A stretch of 64,000 bases of DNA from JAOUEA01 sp963797635 (GTDB lineage: Bacteria > Actinomycetota > UBA4738 > HRBIN12): positions 554,378-618,377 of the forward strand of contig CAWCPZ010000010.1 in assembly GCA_963797635.1 (NCBI GenBank), read 5' to 3'. This document shows, piece after piece, positions 8,531 through 17,424 of the stretch. The translations under genes and the position numbers were made by a program. Each line of letters begins with the position of its first letter. Position 1 is the first letter of the stretch. The notes under the pieces were generated by a model. The model was not told the DNA's origin and did no database searches. It worked only from the letters and a program-made list of their open reading frames with translations.

Positions 8531-9258
8531 ATGGTCGCGACCGAGCAGCGGTTCGAGCTGGAGCGGTGGATGCGCCGGGTCTCGATCGGGGTGTCCACGG
8601 GCACGGTGGCCGGCCTCGTGATCGGTGGTGTCGGCGGCCGGCTGGCGATGTTCGTGCTGCGGCTCACGTCGAGTCCGTCGCTGCACGGCGTGGAGACCGA
8701 CGACGGATTCACGATCGGGGAGTTCAGCCTGGCGACGCTCTTCCTGCTGCTGGTTACCGCCGCCATCGGAGTGCTCGCGGGGCTCCTGTATCTCGTGGTG
8801 CGCACGTGGCTCCCCGCACGATGGCGTCCATGGCTCTCGGCGGCGTTCGGCGGGGTCGTTGGCGGCGCGCTGCTGATCCAGCCCGATGGGCTCGACTTCC
8901 GGCTGCTGGAACCGCTGCCGCTGGCGATCGCGTTCTTCATCGCGATCCCCGCCGGGTGCGCGTTCGCGATCAGTGCGCTACGTGGAACGGCGGTTCGCGG
9001 CAAGCGGACGACGTCGCAAGCACGTCCGCGACCTGGATGGTCGGGCTGCTCCCGCTCGTGCTGCTGCTCGCGACCGGGCCGATCGGCATCGCGCTGGTGG
9101 CGATCACGATCGGGGCCGGCCTGGTGGCCAGATCCGTGCCGATGGCTTCGGTGATCTGGGGTTCGAAGCCGTTCGTCTGGCTCGGCCGGATCGCGCTGGC
9201 GGTCGTTGCCGGGTTCGCCTCGGTCGCGCTCGTGCAGGACATCGCCGAGATCCTCTGA
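8531..9258 (+). CDS. conserved integral membrane protein (one frameshift)
   Basis: About 242 aa after correction. Several membrane segments are visible: VSIGVSTGTVAGLVIGGVGG, LATLFLLLVTAAIGVLAGLL, AFGGVVGGALLIQP, PLAIAFFIAIPAGCAFA, then in the next frame MVGLLPLVLLLATGPIGIA and IALAVVAGFASVALVQ. The GGRLAMFVLR...TDDGF-IGEFS pattern recurs in uncharacterised actinobacterial membrane proteins. The frame shifts near 9000-9030, consistent with one missing base. No function is known. The start at 8531 (MVATEQRF) is a choice over 8483, since the residues before it are not membrane-protein-like and cover the divergent start region. Confidence 0.65.
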
Positions 9259-9338
9259 CCTGTCTGCACATCGGGCCGCGTCGACCGCGTCTATCCGCAC
9301 ATACGGGGCTGGTGACGGAGTTAGGGCCGCCTGGTGCG

Positions 9339-10235
9339 CTAGGAGGTGATCGACACCGATCGAGCGCGATGCTGGAGCACAGGGCCGAAGGCCACCCCGA
9401 CGATCGCTCCGATCGCTGCACCGACCATGATGGTCCGCCACGACTCACCGAGCATGCTGACCGCCACGGTTCCCGCGCCTGCGCCGCTGATGCCCATCAT
9501 CAGGCTGAGTGCGATCGCCGGCCGGCGCTTCCGCAGGACGAAGGCCGATACGAACGTCGTGCCGGCAAGGGCGAGGATGGGCAACCCGAACGATGGGTAG
9601 CTCACCGTGGCTCCGATCGCCCACAGCACGACGCCCCCGGCGACGAACGCTGCGAGCAAGAACCACGTGCCTCCGGCGGCCTCGCCGTCCACCCGAGCCG
9701 GCGCGTCGTCGACGGGTCGTACCGAGATCGCGAACAGCACCACCGCCAAGAACGCGGCGTCCGCGGCGACCAGCACGGGCACGGCCGGGAAGTGGCAGTT
9801 GGCGTCGCTCCAACAGGCCTCCAGCACGCGTGAGCCCATCCACGTCGCCGTGATGCCGGCGACCACGACACTTCCGGCGAACCACCGAAGGGCCCGAGGG
9901 GAGGGTCTGGGAACGACGCGGGTCGATCCCGCCAAGCCGATCACGCCGCCCAGCACCAGTCCCGCTGAAGCACCCATCGCCCCGCCGAAGGGGATCTCCT
10001 CGAGCTCGAGCCAGTCCATCGATGCCCCGAGCAACACGCCCAAGGGGACCCCGATCACCGACCCGAGCAGGGCGAGTCCGACGGCCGGTAGCCGCATCGC
10101 GAATGCGGCGATGCCTGCCGCGACCGTGGCCACCAACCAGATGACAACGGCATCGTTCACGAGGTCGGCGGTGCTCGTCGCGGCGAACATGCTTGGAGCA
10201 TCGGCACCGGCCGCGGACCGCACAAGACATGCCAT
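9339..10235 (-). CDS. integral membrane protein, unknown function
   Basis: Up to 298 aa with about eight hydrophobic helices, including AVVIWLVATVAAGIAAFAM, VGLALLGSVIGVPLGVLLG, GASAGLVLGGVIGLAG, FLAVVLFAI, FLLAAFVAGGVVLWAIGA, LPILALAGTTFVSAFVL and TIMVGAAIGAIVGVAFGPVL. No conserved motif was recognised. A second start at 10190 (MFAATSTAD) is equally plausible since neither has a convincing Shine-Dalgarno. It is convergent with the preceding membrane protein and lies downstream of the ECF sigma gene on the same strand, though it is not obviously in its operon. Confidence 0.6.
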   Translation of the reverse strand: MACLVRSAAGADAPSMFAATSTADLVNDAVVIWLVATVAAGIAAFAMRLPAVGLALLGSVIGVPLGVLLGASMDWLELEEIPFGGAMGASAGLVLGGVIGLAGSTRVVPRPSPRALRWFAGSVVVAGITATWMGSRVLEACWSDANCHFPAVPVLVAADAAFLAVVLFAISVRPVDDAPARVDGEAAGGTWFLLAAFVAGGVVLWAIGATVSYPSFGLPILALAGTTFVSAFVLRKRRPAIALSLMMGISGAGAGTVAVSMLGESWRTIMVGAAIGAIVGVAFGPVLQHRARSVSITS

Positions 10236-10308
10236 CGAAGTGCCACAGCGTTGCCACCGCCATCACACGGGTTGATGTCGACTCGGCGCTCCGACGATGG
10301 AACGCGGG

Positions 10309-11486
10309 TTAGCCCTTCCCGAGTTCGGACACGCGCCGTTGCAACAGCCGCCGTTCGGCGTCGTCGTGCACCAGGGCCAACGCGCGGCGGTACGCGTCGC
10401 GCGGCTTCGTCCGTGCGGTCGAGCCGACGCAGCAGCTCGCCCCGGGTCGCGTGCAGGTAGTGGTAGTCCTCCAGGCCAGGCCGTCCGACGAGGTCCAGGC
10501 CCGCCTGCGCGACCGTCCGCCTCCGCGACCGCCACGGCCCTGCTCAGCTCCACCACCGGCGAACCGGTGAGCTGCGCGAGCTCGCCGTACAGCGCCGCGA
10601 TCTGTGGCCAGTCGCGCGGCTCCTCGGTATGCAGCGAGGCGATCGCCGCCTGCACGACGTAGGGCCCGCGCCCGCCGAGCGCCAGCGCCCGGTCCAGCAC
10701 CGCGCGACCGTCGGCGATCTGCTCGGTGTCCCACAGGGATCGGTCCTGGTCGGCGAGGAGCACCAGGTCGCCGTCCTGGAACCGCGCCTCGCGCCGGGCG
10801 TCGTGCAGGAGCATCAACGCCATCAGACCGAGCACCTCGGGTTCGGCGGGCATGAGCTCGGCCATGGCGCGGCCGAGCTGCAGCGCCTCGACGGCCAGGT
10901 CGCCGCGGCCGCCGTACCCCTGGTTGAAGATCAGGTAGACGACGGCGAGCACCGAGTCCAACCGCTCGGGGAGCAGGGACGGGGGCGGCACCCGGAACGG
11001 GATCCCCGCCGCCGCGATCTTCCGCTTCGCGCGCACCAACCGTTGTGCCATGGTCGGCTCGGGCACCAGGAACGCGCGAGCGATCTCCACGGTGGTGAGG
11101 CCGCCGAGGGTCCGGAGCGTGAGCGCCACCTGCGCGTCAACGGCGAGCGCCGGATGGCAACAGGTGAAGATCAGCTCGAGCCGTTCGTCCGGGAAGGTGG
11201 TGGCGTCCATGTCGATCTCGGTTGCCTCCGGCACCTCGAGCAGGCGCGTCTTCGTGGCCAGGGTGCGATCGCGGCGGATGCGGTCGATCGCACGGTTCCT
11301 CGCGGTGGTGACCAGCCAGACGCCGGGGTTGGACGGTGTGCCGTCGCGCGGCCACCGTTCGGCGGCGATCGCGAAGGCCTCCTGCGCGGCTTCCTCGGCG
11401 AGGTCGAAGTCGCCGAGGAAGCCGATCAGGGCAGCGAGGACACGTCCCCACTGGTCGCGGAAGACCTGGTCGAGGATCGTTACCAC
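10309..11486 (-). CDS. ECF RNA polymerase sigma factor, ECF42-like (two frameshifts)
   Basis: About 392 aa after correction. Sigma region 2 is seen in ALIGFLGDFDLAEEAAQEAF, and region 4 in LTLRTLGGLTTVEIARAFLV. It is followed by a long helical C-terminal extension (LIFNQGYGG, LGLMALMLLHDARREAR, YVVQAAIASLHTEEP) typical of ECF42-group factors. The group is known to be encoded beside DGPF/YCII proteins, as here. The GTG start at 11486 overlaps the stop of the YCII gene. Frame breaks occur near 10500 (one extra base) and near 10404 (one missing base); corrected, the end reads DAYRRALALVHDDAERRLL, matching family C-termini. No anti-sigma gene is present; the C-terminal extension probably regulates activity. 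Confidence 0.85.
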
Positions 11487-11836
11487 TCCGCGAGCGGTCG
11501 CACCTCGACCGCGCCGCCCATGCTGGCCGCCGGGATGCGCGAGGCGAGTTCGATCGCGGCGTCGAGGTCGTCGGCCTCGAAGAAGAGGTAGCCGCCGATC
11601 GACTCCTTGAGTTCGGCGAACGGACCGTCGGTGGTCAGGGTCGCGCCGTCGGCCACGCGCACGGTGGTCGCCGTCTCGGGCCCCTGCATCTGCTGGCCCG
11701 GCGTGACGCCCGGGGTCTCGTTGATCGACTGGTAGGCGGCGTACACCTTGCCCTTCTCTTCGTCCGAGAGGGCCTCCCACTCAGCCGACGGCGGCACCGG
11801 GGTGGAACCCTGGTGGATCAGCAGCATGTACTTCAT
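11480..11836 (-). CDS. YCII/DGPF-domain protein, partner of the ECF sigma factor
   Basis: 118 aa. It starts MKYMLLIHQG and contains TTDGPFAELKESIGGYLFFE, the DGPF signature of the YCII-related family, a small ferredoxin-like fold. Its stop lies inside the start of the sigma gene, so both are one transcript with coupled translation. In ECF42 systems the DGPF genes are usually the targets as well as the neighbours of the sigma factor. Enzymatic activity is unproven for this family. Confidence 0.9.
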   Translation of the reverse strand: MKYMLLIHQGSTPVPPSAEWEALSDEEKGKVYAAYQSINETPGVTPGQQMQGPETATTVRVADGATLTTDGPFAELKESIGGYLFFEADDLDAAIELASRIPAASMGGAVEVRPLAEW

Positions 11837-12035
11837 CGCGTCCCCCTTCTGGGATCGGGTCGCGCATAAGACGAACGAAGGACCCCCGAATCGACAGCTC
11901 CCCGCGAGAAAGACGATAGCGGCGATCCCGGCCCTCGATCTGCGCCCTCCCTCGATTGCGTCGGGGCCATTCTGGGAAGGTGGCTACCGACGGGTCGGAC
12001 CTCGGATCGTGACCCGTCGGAGGAGGGAACGATCG

Positions 12036-13790
12036 ATGGAGCACGGATCTGGTGTGCCGAGCGAGATCGACGGCCCGGGTGGTTCGGGGAGCACCTTCAC
12101 CACGGACACGGCCGGTATCCCGGACGTCACACAGCCCGAGGTCATCCGGCTCAAGGACGGTGATCGCTACGCGTTCCGCATCGGACCCGTGCGGAAGCGG
12201 CTCGACGACGCGGACCTGCGGATGCTCGCCTACAACGGCTCGATCCCCGGACCGATCCTCCATGTCGATCAGGGCTCCGAGATCACGGTGGACGTGACCA
12301 ACGACGGGGACGTCGAGGCGACCGTCCATTGGCACGGGCTCCGGTTGGAGAACCGATACGACGGGGTCCCGCACGAAACGCAGGCGCCGATCGCGATCGG
12401 GGAGACCTTCACCTACAAGGTGCAGTTCCCGGACGCCGGCTTCTACTGGTATCACCCGCATATCCGCGAGGACTTCGGGCTCGAGATGGGCCTCTACGGC
12501 ACGATCGTCGTCGAACCCTCGGACGCCGAGTACTGGCCCCCGGTCGACCGCCACCTCACGATCACGTTGGACGACCTGCTCATCGAGGACGGGCACATCG
12601 CTGCGTTCAACACGGCGGGGCCGAACTACACCGCGATGGGGCGGTTCGGGAACGTCATGCTGATCAACGGGGAGCCGTCGTTCTCGGAAGACGCGGCGCC
12701 CGGTGAGGTGGTCCGCCTGTACGTCGTCAACACCGCGAACACGCGGATCTTCAACCTGGCCATCGCCGGGGCACGCGCCAAACTCGTCGGCGGTGACGGC
12801 GGCCGGTACGAGCGGGAGACGTTCGTCGACGAGGTCCTCATCTCGCCGTCGGAGCGGGCCGTGATCGACGTGCTGTTCGACGCGCCCGGTCCCGTGAAGC
12901 TCGAACACAGGACGCCCGAGCACACGTACGACCTCGGAGGATTCACGGTCACCGGCGATCGCCTCGAAGGTGCGGCGTCGACCTTCGAGACCCTGCGCGT
13001 GGACCCCGAGCTCACGGCCGTGCATCAGGCGATCGAGCCAGACCTCGACCGGCCGCCGGACAAGGTGCTGGCGTTCTTCTCGAGGATGCCCCTGCTCTAC
13101 GGAGGGGGCGCGGCTGAGTCCTACGTCTGCCCGATGCATCCGGAGGTGACATCCACCGAGCCCGGGACGTGTCCGAAGTGCGGCATGAAGCTCATCGGTG
13201 TCGAACCAGCGGCACCGACGTCCTACGTCTGCCCGATGCATCCCGAGGTCACCGCGACCGAGCCGGGGACCTGTCCCGAGTGCGGGATGAAGCTCGTCCC
13301 GTCCGAAGCGCCCGCTCCGACCACCGCCCCGCACGAGATGGAGCACGGCGACCACGACGGCGGCGACGGCCTCGAGTGGGAGGACCTGATGCCGGACATC
13401 AACCGGGCATCGGATGCCAGCAACATGATCTGGCAGCTCATCGACCGGGAGACGGGAGCCGAGAACGGAGCGATCTCGTGGTCGTTCACCGTCGGTGACC
13501 GGGTGAAGATCCGGCTGGTCAACGAGATGGAGTCCGACCACCCGATGCACCACCCGTTCCACATCCACGGAGCGGGCAGGTTCCTCATCCTTGCCCGGGA
13601 CGATGAGCCGGAGGCGAACCTCGTGTGGAAGGACACCGTCCTCGTGCGGGCCGGCGAGACGGTCGACATCCTGCTGGACGTGTCGAACCCCGGGCTCTGG
13701 ATGGCGCACTGCCACATCGCCGAACACAACCAGAGCGGCATGATGTTCAGCTTCAACGTCGCGCGACGCCCCGAAGCGTCCCCGGCATGA
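12036..13790 (+). CDS. multicopper oxidase with two inserted heavy-metal-binding domains
   Basis: 584 aa. All four copper motifs are present: HWHG (His98-His100), HPH (140-142), HPMHHPFHIHG (502-512) and HCHIAEH (558-564), so a trinuclear centre and T1 site can form. Between the cupredoxin domains sit two near-identical copies, at about 363-388 and 397-422, of YVCPMHPEV...EPGTCP-CGMKL, the small heavy-metal-binding domain usually found at the N-terminus of copper ATPases or in CusB-type proteins. A His/Asp-rich linker (HEMEHGDHDGG) follows. The start at 12036 has GGAGGAGG upstream. No signal peptide or Tat motif is visible, which is unusual for a copper oxidase. Likely role: cuprous or other metal oxidation and detoxification (inferred). 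Confidence 0.92.
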   Translation: MEHGSGVPSEIDGPGGSGSTFTTDTAGIPDVTQPEVIRLKDGDRYAFRIGPVRKRLDDADLRMLAYNGSIPGPILHVDQGSEITVDVTNDGDVEATVHWHGLRLENRYDGVPHETQAPIAIGETFTYKVQFPDAGFYWYHPHIREDFGLEMGLYGTIVVEPSDAEYWPPVDRHLTITLDDLLIEDGHIAAFNTAGPNYTAMGRFGNVMLINGEPSFSEDAAPGEVVRLYVVNTANTRIFNLAIAGARAKLVGGDGGRYERETFVDEVLISPSERAVIDVLFDAPGPVKLEHRTPEHTYDLGGFTVTGDRLEGAASTFETLRVDPELTAVHQAIEPDLDRPPDKVLAFFSRMPLLYGGGAAESYVCPMHPEVTSTEPGTCPKCGMKLIGVEPAAPTSYVCPMHPEVTATEPGTCPECGMKLVPSEAPAPTTAPHEMEHGDHDGGDGLEWEDLMPDINRASDASNMIWQLIDRETGAENGAISWSFTVGDRVKIRLVNEMESDHPMHHPFHIHGAGRFLILARDDEPEANLVWKDTVLVRAGETVDILLDVSNPGLWMAHCHIAEHNQSGMMFSFNVARRPEASPA

Positions 13791-14035
13791 CGAGCCCGTC
13801 CCGACCGCGCCGCACTCGTTGCGCGCCCCGATCGCATGGGGCGTGCTGTCGGCGTTCTGCAGGCCGAGCCCACTCGCGTTCTGGTGGCTCGAGCCGGCCA
13901 CCGTCTACGCACTGTCGCTGGCGTGATCGCGGCCATCTACGTGGGGTTCGCCGTCGCCGACGGCCAGCGTCGCCTGGGTGTTCGTGGTGATCGCCGCCGC
14001 GGCCGTCTCGCGTTCGCGCTTCCGCCTGACGCGTG
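13789..14035 (+). pseudogene. remnant of a small membrane-protein gene
   Basis: Directly after the multicopper oxidase stop, frame 1 reads RAPIAWGVLSAFCRPSPLAF then WWLEPATVYALSLA and hits a stop near 13924. The same protein continues in a second frame as VIAAIYVGFAVADGQ and in a third as ASVAWVFVVIAAAAVSRSRF. These pieces resemble a small actinobacterial membrane protein family with the order LEPATVY-IAAIY-GFAVADG-VFVV-AAA. At least two frame changes and no start codon in the first frame argue for decay or for clustered sequence errors. Nothing downstream restores the family's C-terminus. Confidence 0.4.
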
Positions 14036-14056
14036 TCTCACAGGGAAGGAGTCGTC

Positions 14057-15025
14057 ATGGGAACCGACGGGATGCAGGCGTGGTTGTGGGAGAAGTACGG
14101 ACCGCCCGAGGCGCTTCGACTGGCGGAGGTGGCGAAGCCTCGCCCGGCCTCACACGAGGTTCTGGTCAGGGTCCGGGCAGTGTCCATCAACGCGGCCGAC
14201 TGGCATGCGATGCGAGGCAAGCCAGCGTTCGCTCGCCTCACCTACGGCCTGGTCCGTCCCAAGCGTCAAAGCCTCGGTGTCGACATCGCGGGGCAGGTCG
14301 AGAGCGTCGCCGAAGACGTCGAGGCGGTGAAGCCTGGCGACGAGATCTTCGCCAATCTCTTGGACCACGGCTTGGGGGCCTTCGCGGAGTACGTGTGCGT
14401 GCCCGTCGAGGCGCTGGCCGTGAAGCCTGCGAGCATCTCGATGGCGGAGGCGGCAGCCGTCCCCATGTCAGGCGGGACGGCGCTTCAAGGTCTCGATCAC
14501 CTGGGACCGATCGAGCCGAGACACAAGGTCCTGATCAACGGTGGCTCCGGAGGCGTCGGTACCTTCGCGGTGCAGATCGCGCACTCCTACGGCCCTGATC
14601 TCACCGTCGTGACGGGTCCACAGGGCCTCGAAACTGCCCGGTCGCTGGGCGCCGATCACATCATCGACTACACGACGACGGATTTCGTCGAGAGCGGAGC
14701 CCGATACGACTTCATCCTCGACACGGTCGGCAACCGATCGGTCTCCGATCTCAAGCATGCCCTGGTCGAAGGCGGCAAGGCCGCAGTCACCGGGTTCACG
14801 AGCATCGCGAACCTGTTCGGCGTCTCCCTCCGCGGCGGCAAGACCGTCACGCAGGTGCAGGCGCACGTGAGCACGGATGACCTTGATCGACTCTCCGGCC
14901 TGATCACGAGCGGCGTGGTGCGTCCAGCGATCGACCGGTCGTTCGCGTTCACCGAGATCCCGGCGGCGGTCGCCTACGTCGAGCAGGGCCACGCCCGAGG
15001 AAAGGTCGTCGCGGAGGTGCCCTAG
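14057..15025 (+). CDS. zinc-independent MDR (quinone oxidoreductase-like) dehydrogenase
   Basis: 322 aa. The medium-chain dehydrogenase/reductase fold is shown by VRVRAVSINAADWHAMRG, LGVDIAGQVESV, and the NADPH-binding motif INGGSGGVGTFAVQIAHSYG. The structural zinc cysteines are absent, placing it with NAD(P)H:quinone oxidoreductase/enoyl-reductase-like members. The start at 14057 follows AAGGAG; an in-frame ATG at 14033 is less likely. Substrate unknown. Nearest partners are the multicopper oxidase upstream and the ilv leader downstream, neither functionally linked. Confidence 0.88.
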   Translation: MGTDGMQAWLWEKYGPPEALRLAEVAKPRPASHEVLVRVRAVSINAADWHAMRGKPAFARLTYGLVRPKRQSLGVDIAGQVESVAEDVEAVKPGDEIFANLLDHGLGAFAEYVCVPVEALAVKPASISMAEAAAVPMSGGTALQGLDHLGPIEPRHKVLINGGSGGVGTFAVQIAHSYGPDLTVVTGPQGLETARSLGADHIIDYTTTDFVESGARYDFILDTVGNRSVSDLKHALVEGGKAAVTGFTSIANLFGVSLRGGKTVTQVQAHVSTDDLDRLSGLITSGVVRPAIDRSFAFTEIPAAVAYVEQGHARGKVVAEVP

Positions 15026-15128
15026 GCCGTCACCACGGTGGCTGAGGGCGCCGACTGCGACTGCCCACATCACGTTGAGATCTTCCGCGTCCGTTCTCGA
15101 GGTTGCCCTTCCCGTCCCCGTCCCCAGG

Positions 15129-15156
15129 TTGACAGGGGAATCCTCGCCTCTACACT
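15129..15156 (+). promoter_or_regulatory. sigma70-type promoter of the ilv/leu operon
   Basis: TTGACA at 15129-15134 and TACACT at 15151-15156 with 16 bases between them, close to consensus. Transcription should start near 15160-15166, at or next to the first ATGs of the leader peptide, so the leader mRNA has almost no 5' untranslated region. Confidence 0.7.
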
Positions 15157-15159
15157 GTT

Positions 15160-15219
15160 ATGACCATGTTCATGCGCACGATCATCACCGGACGCAGCGA
15201 CCTCGTACTTATTACGTAG
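15160..15219 (+). CDS. branched-chain amino acid leader peptide
   Basis: A 19-codon reading frame, MTMFMRTIITGRSDLVLIT, ends at TAG 15217-15219. ATGs at 15160, 15166 and 15172 are all in frame; because the promoter ends at 15156, initiation is probably leaderless. Isoleucine (x3), leucine (x2) and valine are clustered in the second half, including consecutive Ile-Ile and the run Leu-Val-Leu-Ile, encoded partly by codons rare in this genome (GTA, CTT, ATT). A strong hairpin starts at the stop codon and a terminator follows. This is the layout of ribosome-mediated attenuation sensing charged tRNA-Ile/Leu/Val. Confidence 0.8.
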   Translation: MTMFMRTIITGRSDLVLIT

Positions 15220-15254
15220 GCGCGACCAGGCCCGCAGAGGCCTGTGCTCGCGCC
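15219..15254 (+). promoter_or_regulatory. attenuator hairpin abutting the leader stop
   Basis: GGCGCGA (15219-15225) pairs with TCGCGCC (15248-15254), and inside it CAGGCC (15227-15232) pairs with GGCCTG (15239-15244), giving a long hairpin with a small internal loop. Its 5' arm begins at the last base of the leader stop codon, so a ribosome stopping there or stalling on the Ile/Leu/Val codons would change its folding. I could not identify a convincing separate antiterminator pairing by eye. Confidence 0.6.
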
Positions 15255-15259
15255 TGATG

Positions 15260-15287
15260 ACCCCTCGGAACCCGGGGGGTTTTTGTT
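15260..15287 (+). terminator. intrinsic terminator (attenuator) upstream of ilvB
   Basis: A 9-bp stem: ACCCCTCGG at 15260-15268 pairs with CCGGGGGGT at 15272-15280 (one T-G wobble), with a 3-base loop AAC. It is followed by TTTTTGTT. It lies about 65 bp before the first structural gene, so it must be read through for the operon to be expressed. Confidence 0.8.
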
Positions 15288-15351
15288 ACCCCCTCACCAG
15301 GCGAACGCCACGTGAACACCGGGCAACGGGTCCGGAGACAAGGAGACCACC

Positions 15352-15672
15352 ATGCGGTACGAGTTCGAGCGAGACGGCACCGTCGTCGCCAGCGTGCTCT
15401 GGGAGGGTCCCGGCCAGGTCACGGTCGAGACCGCCGAGCCGTCCACCCGCTCGGTCGTGGACCGCTACCTCAGCTCCGAGGTGGTCTACCTGGGCTCCGG
15501 GTTCGACTTCGGCGAGGATCAGGAGCAGGACGTGCTGCAGATGCGCCGCCGCGACTGGACCCCGTGGGAGTTCGAGCGGGCGTGCCGCAACCTGGCGCAC
15601 CGCCTGCAGGCCCACGTCCGACGGGTCGAGACCGGCCCGGTCGAAGCTCGAGCGGAAGCGGCGACGCGATGA
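15352..15672 (+). CDS. hypothetical protein, first gene of the ilv/leu operon
   Basis: 106 aa. It starts MRYEFERDGTVVASVLWEG with AAGGAGA upstream, and its stop overlaps the ilvB start (ATGA 15669-15672). The sequence suggests an alternating beta-strand N-terminus (TVVASVLWEGPGQVTVET) and a helical C-terminus (WTPWEFERACRNLAHRLQAH). No cysteine pairs, membrane segments or DNA-binding motif. I do not recognise the family. Its position after the attenuator and its coupling to ilvB suggest a role tied to branched-chain amino acid synthesis, possibly regulatory; this is inference from position only. Confidence 0.7.
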   Translation: MRYEFERDGTVVASVLWEGPGQVTVETAEPSTRSVVDRYLSSEVVYLGSGFDFGEDQEQDVLQMRRRDWTPWEFERACRNLAHRLQAHVRRVETGPVEARAEAATR

Positions 15673-17424
15673 CCAAGATGTCCGGCGCGGAAGCGCTGCT
15701 CAAAGCCCTGGAGGAGGAAGGGGTCGAGAACATCTTCGGCATCCCCGGCGGCGCGAGCATGCCGATCTACGACCCACTGGTGGACAAGAGTTCGATCCGC
15801 CACATCCTGTGCCGTCACGAGCAGGGCGCCGGCCACGCCGCCGAGGGCTACGCGTGGGCCACCGGCAAGGTCGGCGTGTGCATGGCCACCAGCGGCCCCG
15901 GCGCCACGAACCTGGTGACGCCGCTGGCCGACGCCAAGATGGACTCGGTGCCGATCGTGGCCATCACCGGCCAGGTCCCGACGCCCGTGGTGGGCAACGA
16001 CGCCTTCCAGGAAGCCGACATCACCGGCATCACGATGCCGATCACGAAGCACAACTTCCTGGTGAAGGACCCCGCCGACATCGTGCACACCGTGCGCGAG
16101 GCCTTCCACATCGCCTCGACCGGCCGCCCCGGCCCGGTGCTGATCGACCTGCCGAAGGACGTGCTGATCGCCTCCACCACCTACAAGTGGCCCGACTCGA
16201 TCACGCTCCCCGGCTACAAGCCCACCACCAAGGGCAACAACCGTCAGGTGAGCGAAGCGGTGAAGCTGATCCTGAAGGCGAAGCGGCCCGTCCTGTACGT
16301 GGGTGGCGGCGTGATCAAGGCCGATGCCAGCAAGGAGCTGTTCCAGCTGGCGACCACCGGCAACCTGCCGGTCATCACCACGCTTGATGGCGCGCGGCGC
16401 CTTCCCCGATTCACACGAACTGTGCCTGGGCATGCCCGGCATGCACGGCAACTACACCGCGGTCACCGCGATGCAGAAGTCCGACCTGCTGATCACCCTG
16501 GGTGCGCGATTCGACGACCGCGTCACCGGCAAGCTGGCCGGCTTCGCGCCCCACGCGAAGGTGATCCACGTCGACATCGATCCCGCCGAGATCGGCAAGA
16601 ACCGGGCGGTCGACGTGCCGATCGTGGGTGACTGCCGCGACGTGATCGGCAAGCTCCACGCCGAGCTGGCCAAGCGACAGGACGAGGGCGACGGACTGCC
16701 CGATCGTTCGGCCTGGATCGACCAGCTGCACGCGTGGCAGGAGGAGTTCCCCTACAAGTACGACCAGCAGCCCGACGGCGCGTTGAAGCCGCAGTACTGC
16801 GTCGAGCGCCTGCGCGCGTTCGCCGACGACGACACGATCGTGGTGAGCGGCGTGGGCCAGCATCAGATGTACGCCTCGCAGTTCTGGGGCTTCGAGAAGC
16901 CGCGTCACTGGATCAACTCCGGCGGCCTGGGCACCATGGGCTTCGCGGTGCCGGCGGCCATGGGCGCCAAGGTGGGCCAGCCGAACAAGCGGGTGGTCGC
17001 GATCGACGGCGACGGCTGCTTCCAGATGACGGCACAGGAGCTCGCCACCAGCGCCACCGAGAACATCCCGTTCGTCACGGCGATCCTGAACAACGGCTAC
17101 CTGGGCATGGTGCGCCAGTGGCAGGAGCTGTTCTTCGACGAGCGGTATTCGGGCGTGTGGCTCGACCCGAACGTCCCCGACTACGTGAAGCTCGCCGAGG
17201 CCTACGGCGCCGTCGGCCTGCGCGTCGACAGCCCGGGCGAGGTCGATGCCGCCATCGAGAAGGCCTACTCGGTCACCGATCGCAGCGTGGTGATCGACTT
17301 CCGGGTGGACCCGTCCGAGATGGTGTTCCCCATGGTGCCCTCGGGCGCCTCGAACGACGACATCATCGTGGGGCCCGAGGCCATCACGCCCACCACCGAC
17401 CCCGCGGAGGCACCGATCGCATGA
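15669..17424 (+). CDS. ilvB: acetolactate synthase, large subunit (one frameshift)
   Basis: About 584 aa. ThDP/FAD/Mg enzyme joining two pyruvates (or pyruvate plus 2-oxobutyrate). The N-terminal GVENIFGIPGGASMPIYD contains the segment around the catalytic glutamate region; RHEQGAGHAAEGYAWATGKVG supplies ThDP-activating Glu; C-terminal VVAIDGDGCFQMTAQELATS is the ThDP-binding GDG...N motif with ILNNGYLGMVRQWQELFF. The frame changes at TT 16384-16385: deleting one T gives TTLMARGAFPDSHELCLGMP, the expected sequence. Start and stop both overlap neighbours by ATGA. Subject to the attenuator at 15260. Confidence 0.93.

Noticed and set aside
11781..13901. 706-aa antisense frame over the multicopper oxidase
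   Set aside because: No domain; mirrors the codon bias of the true gene, whose copper motifs are all present.
13789..14035. Programmed frameshifting in the small membrane gene
   Set aside because: No slippery sequence with a following structure was found, and the first frame lacks a start codon.
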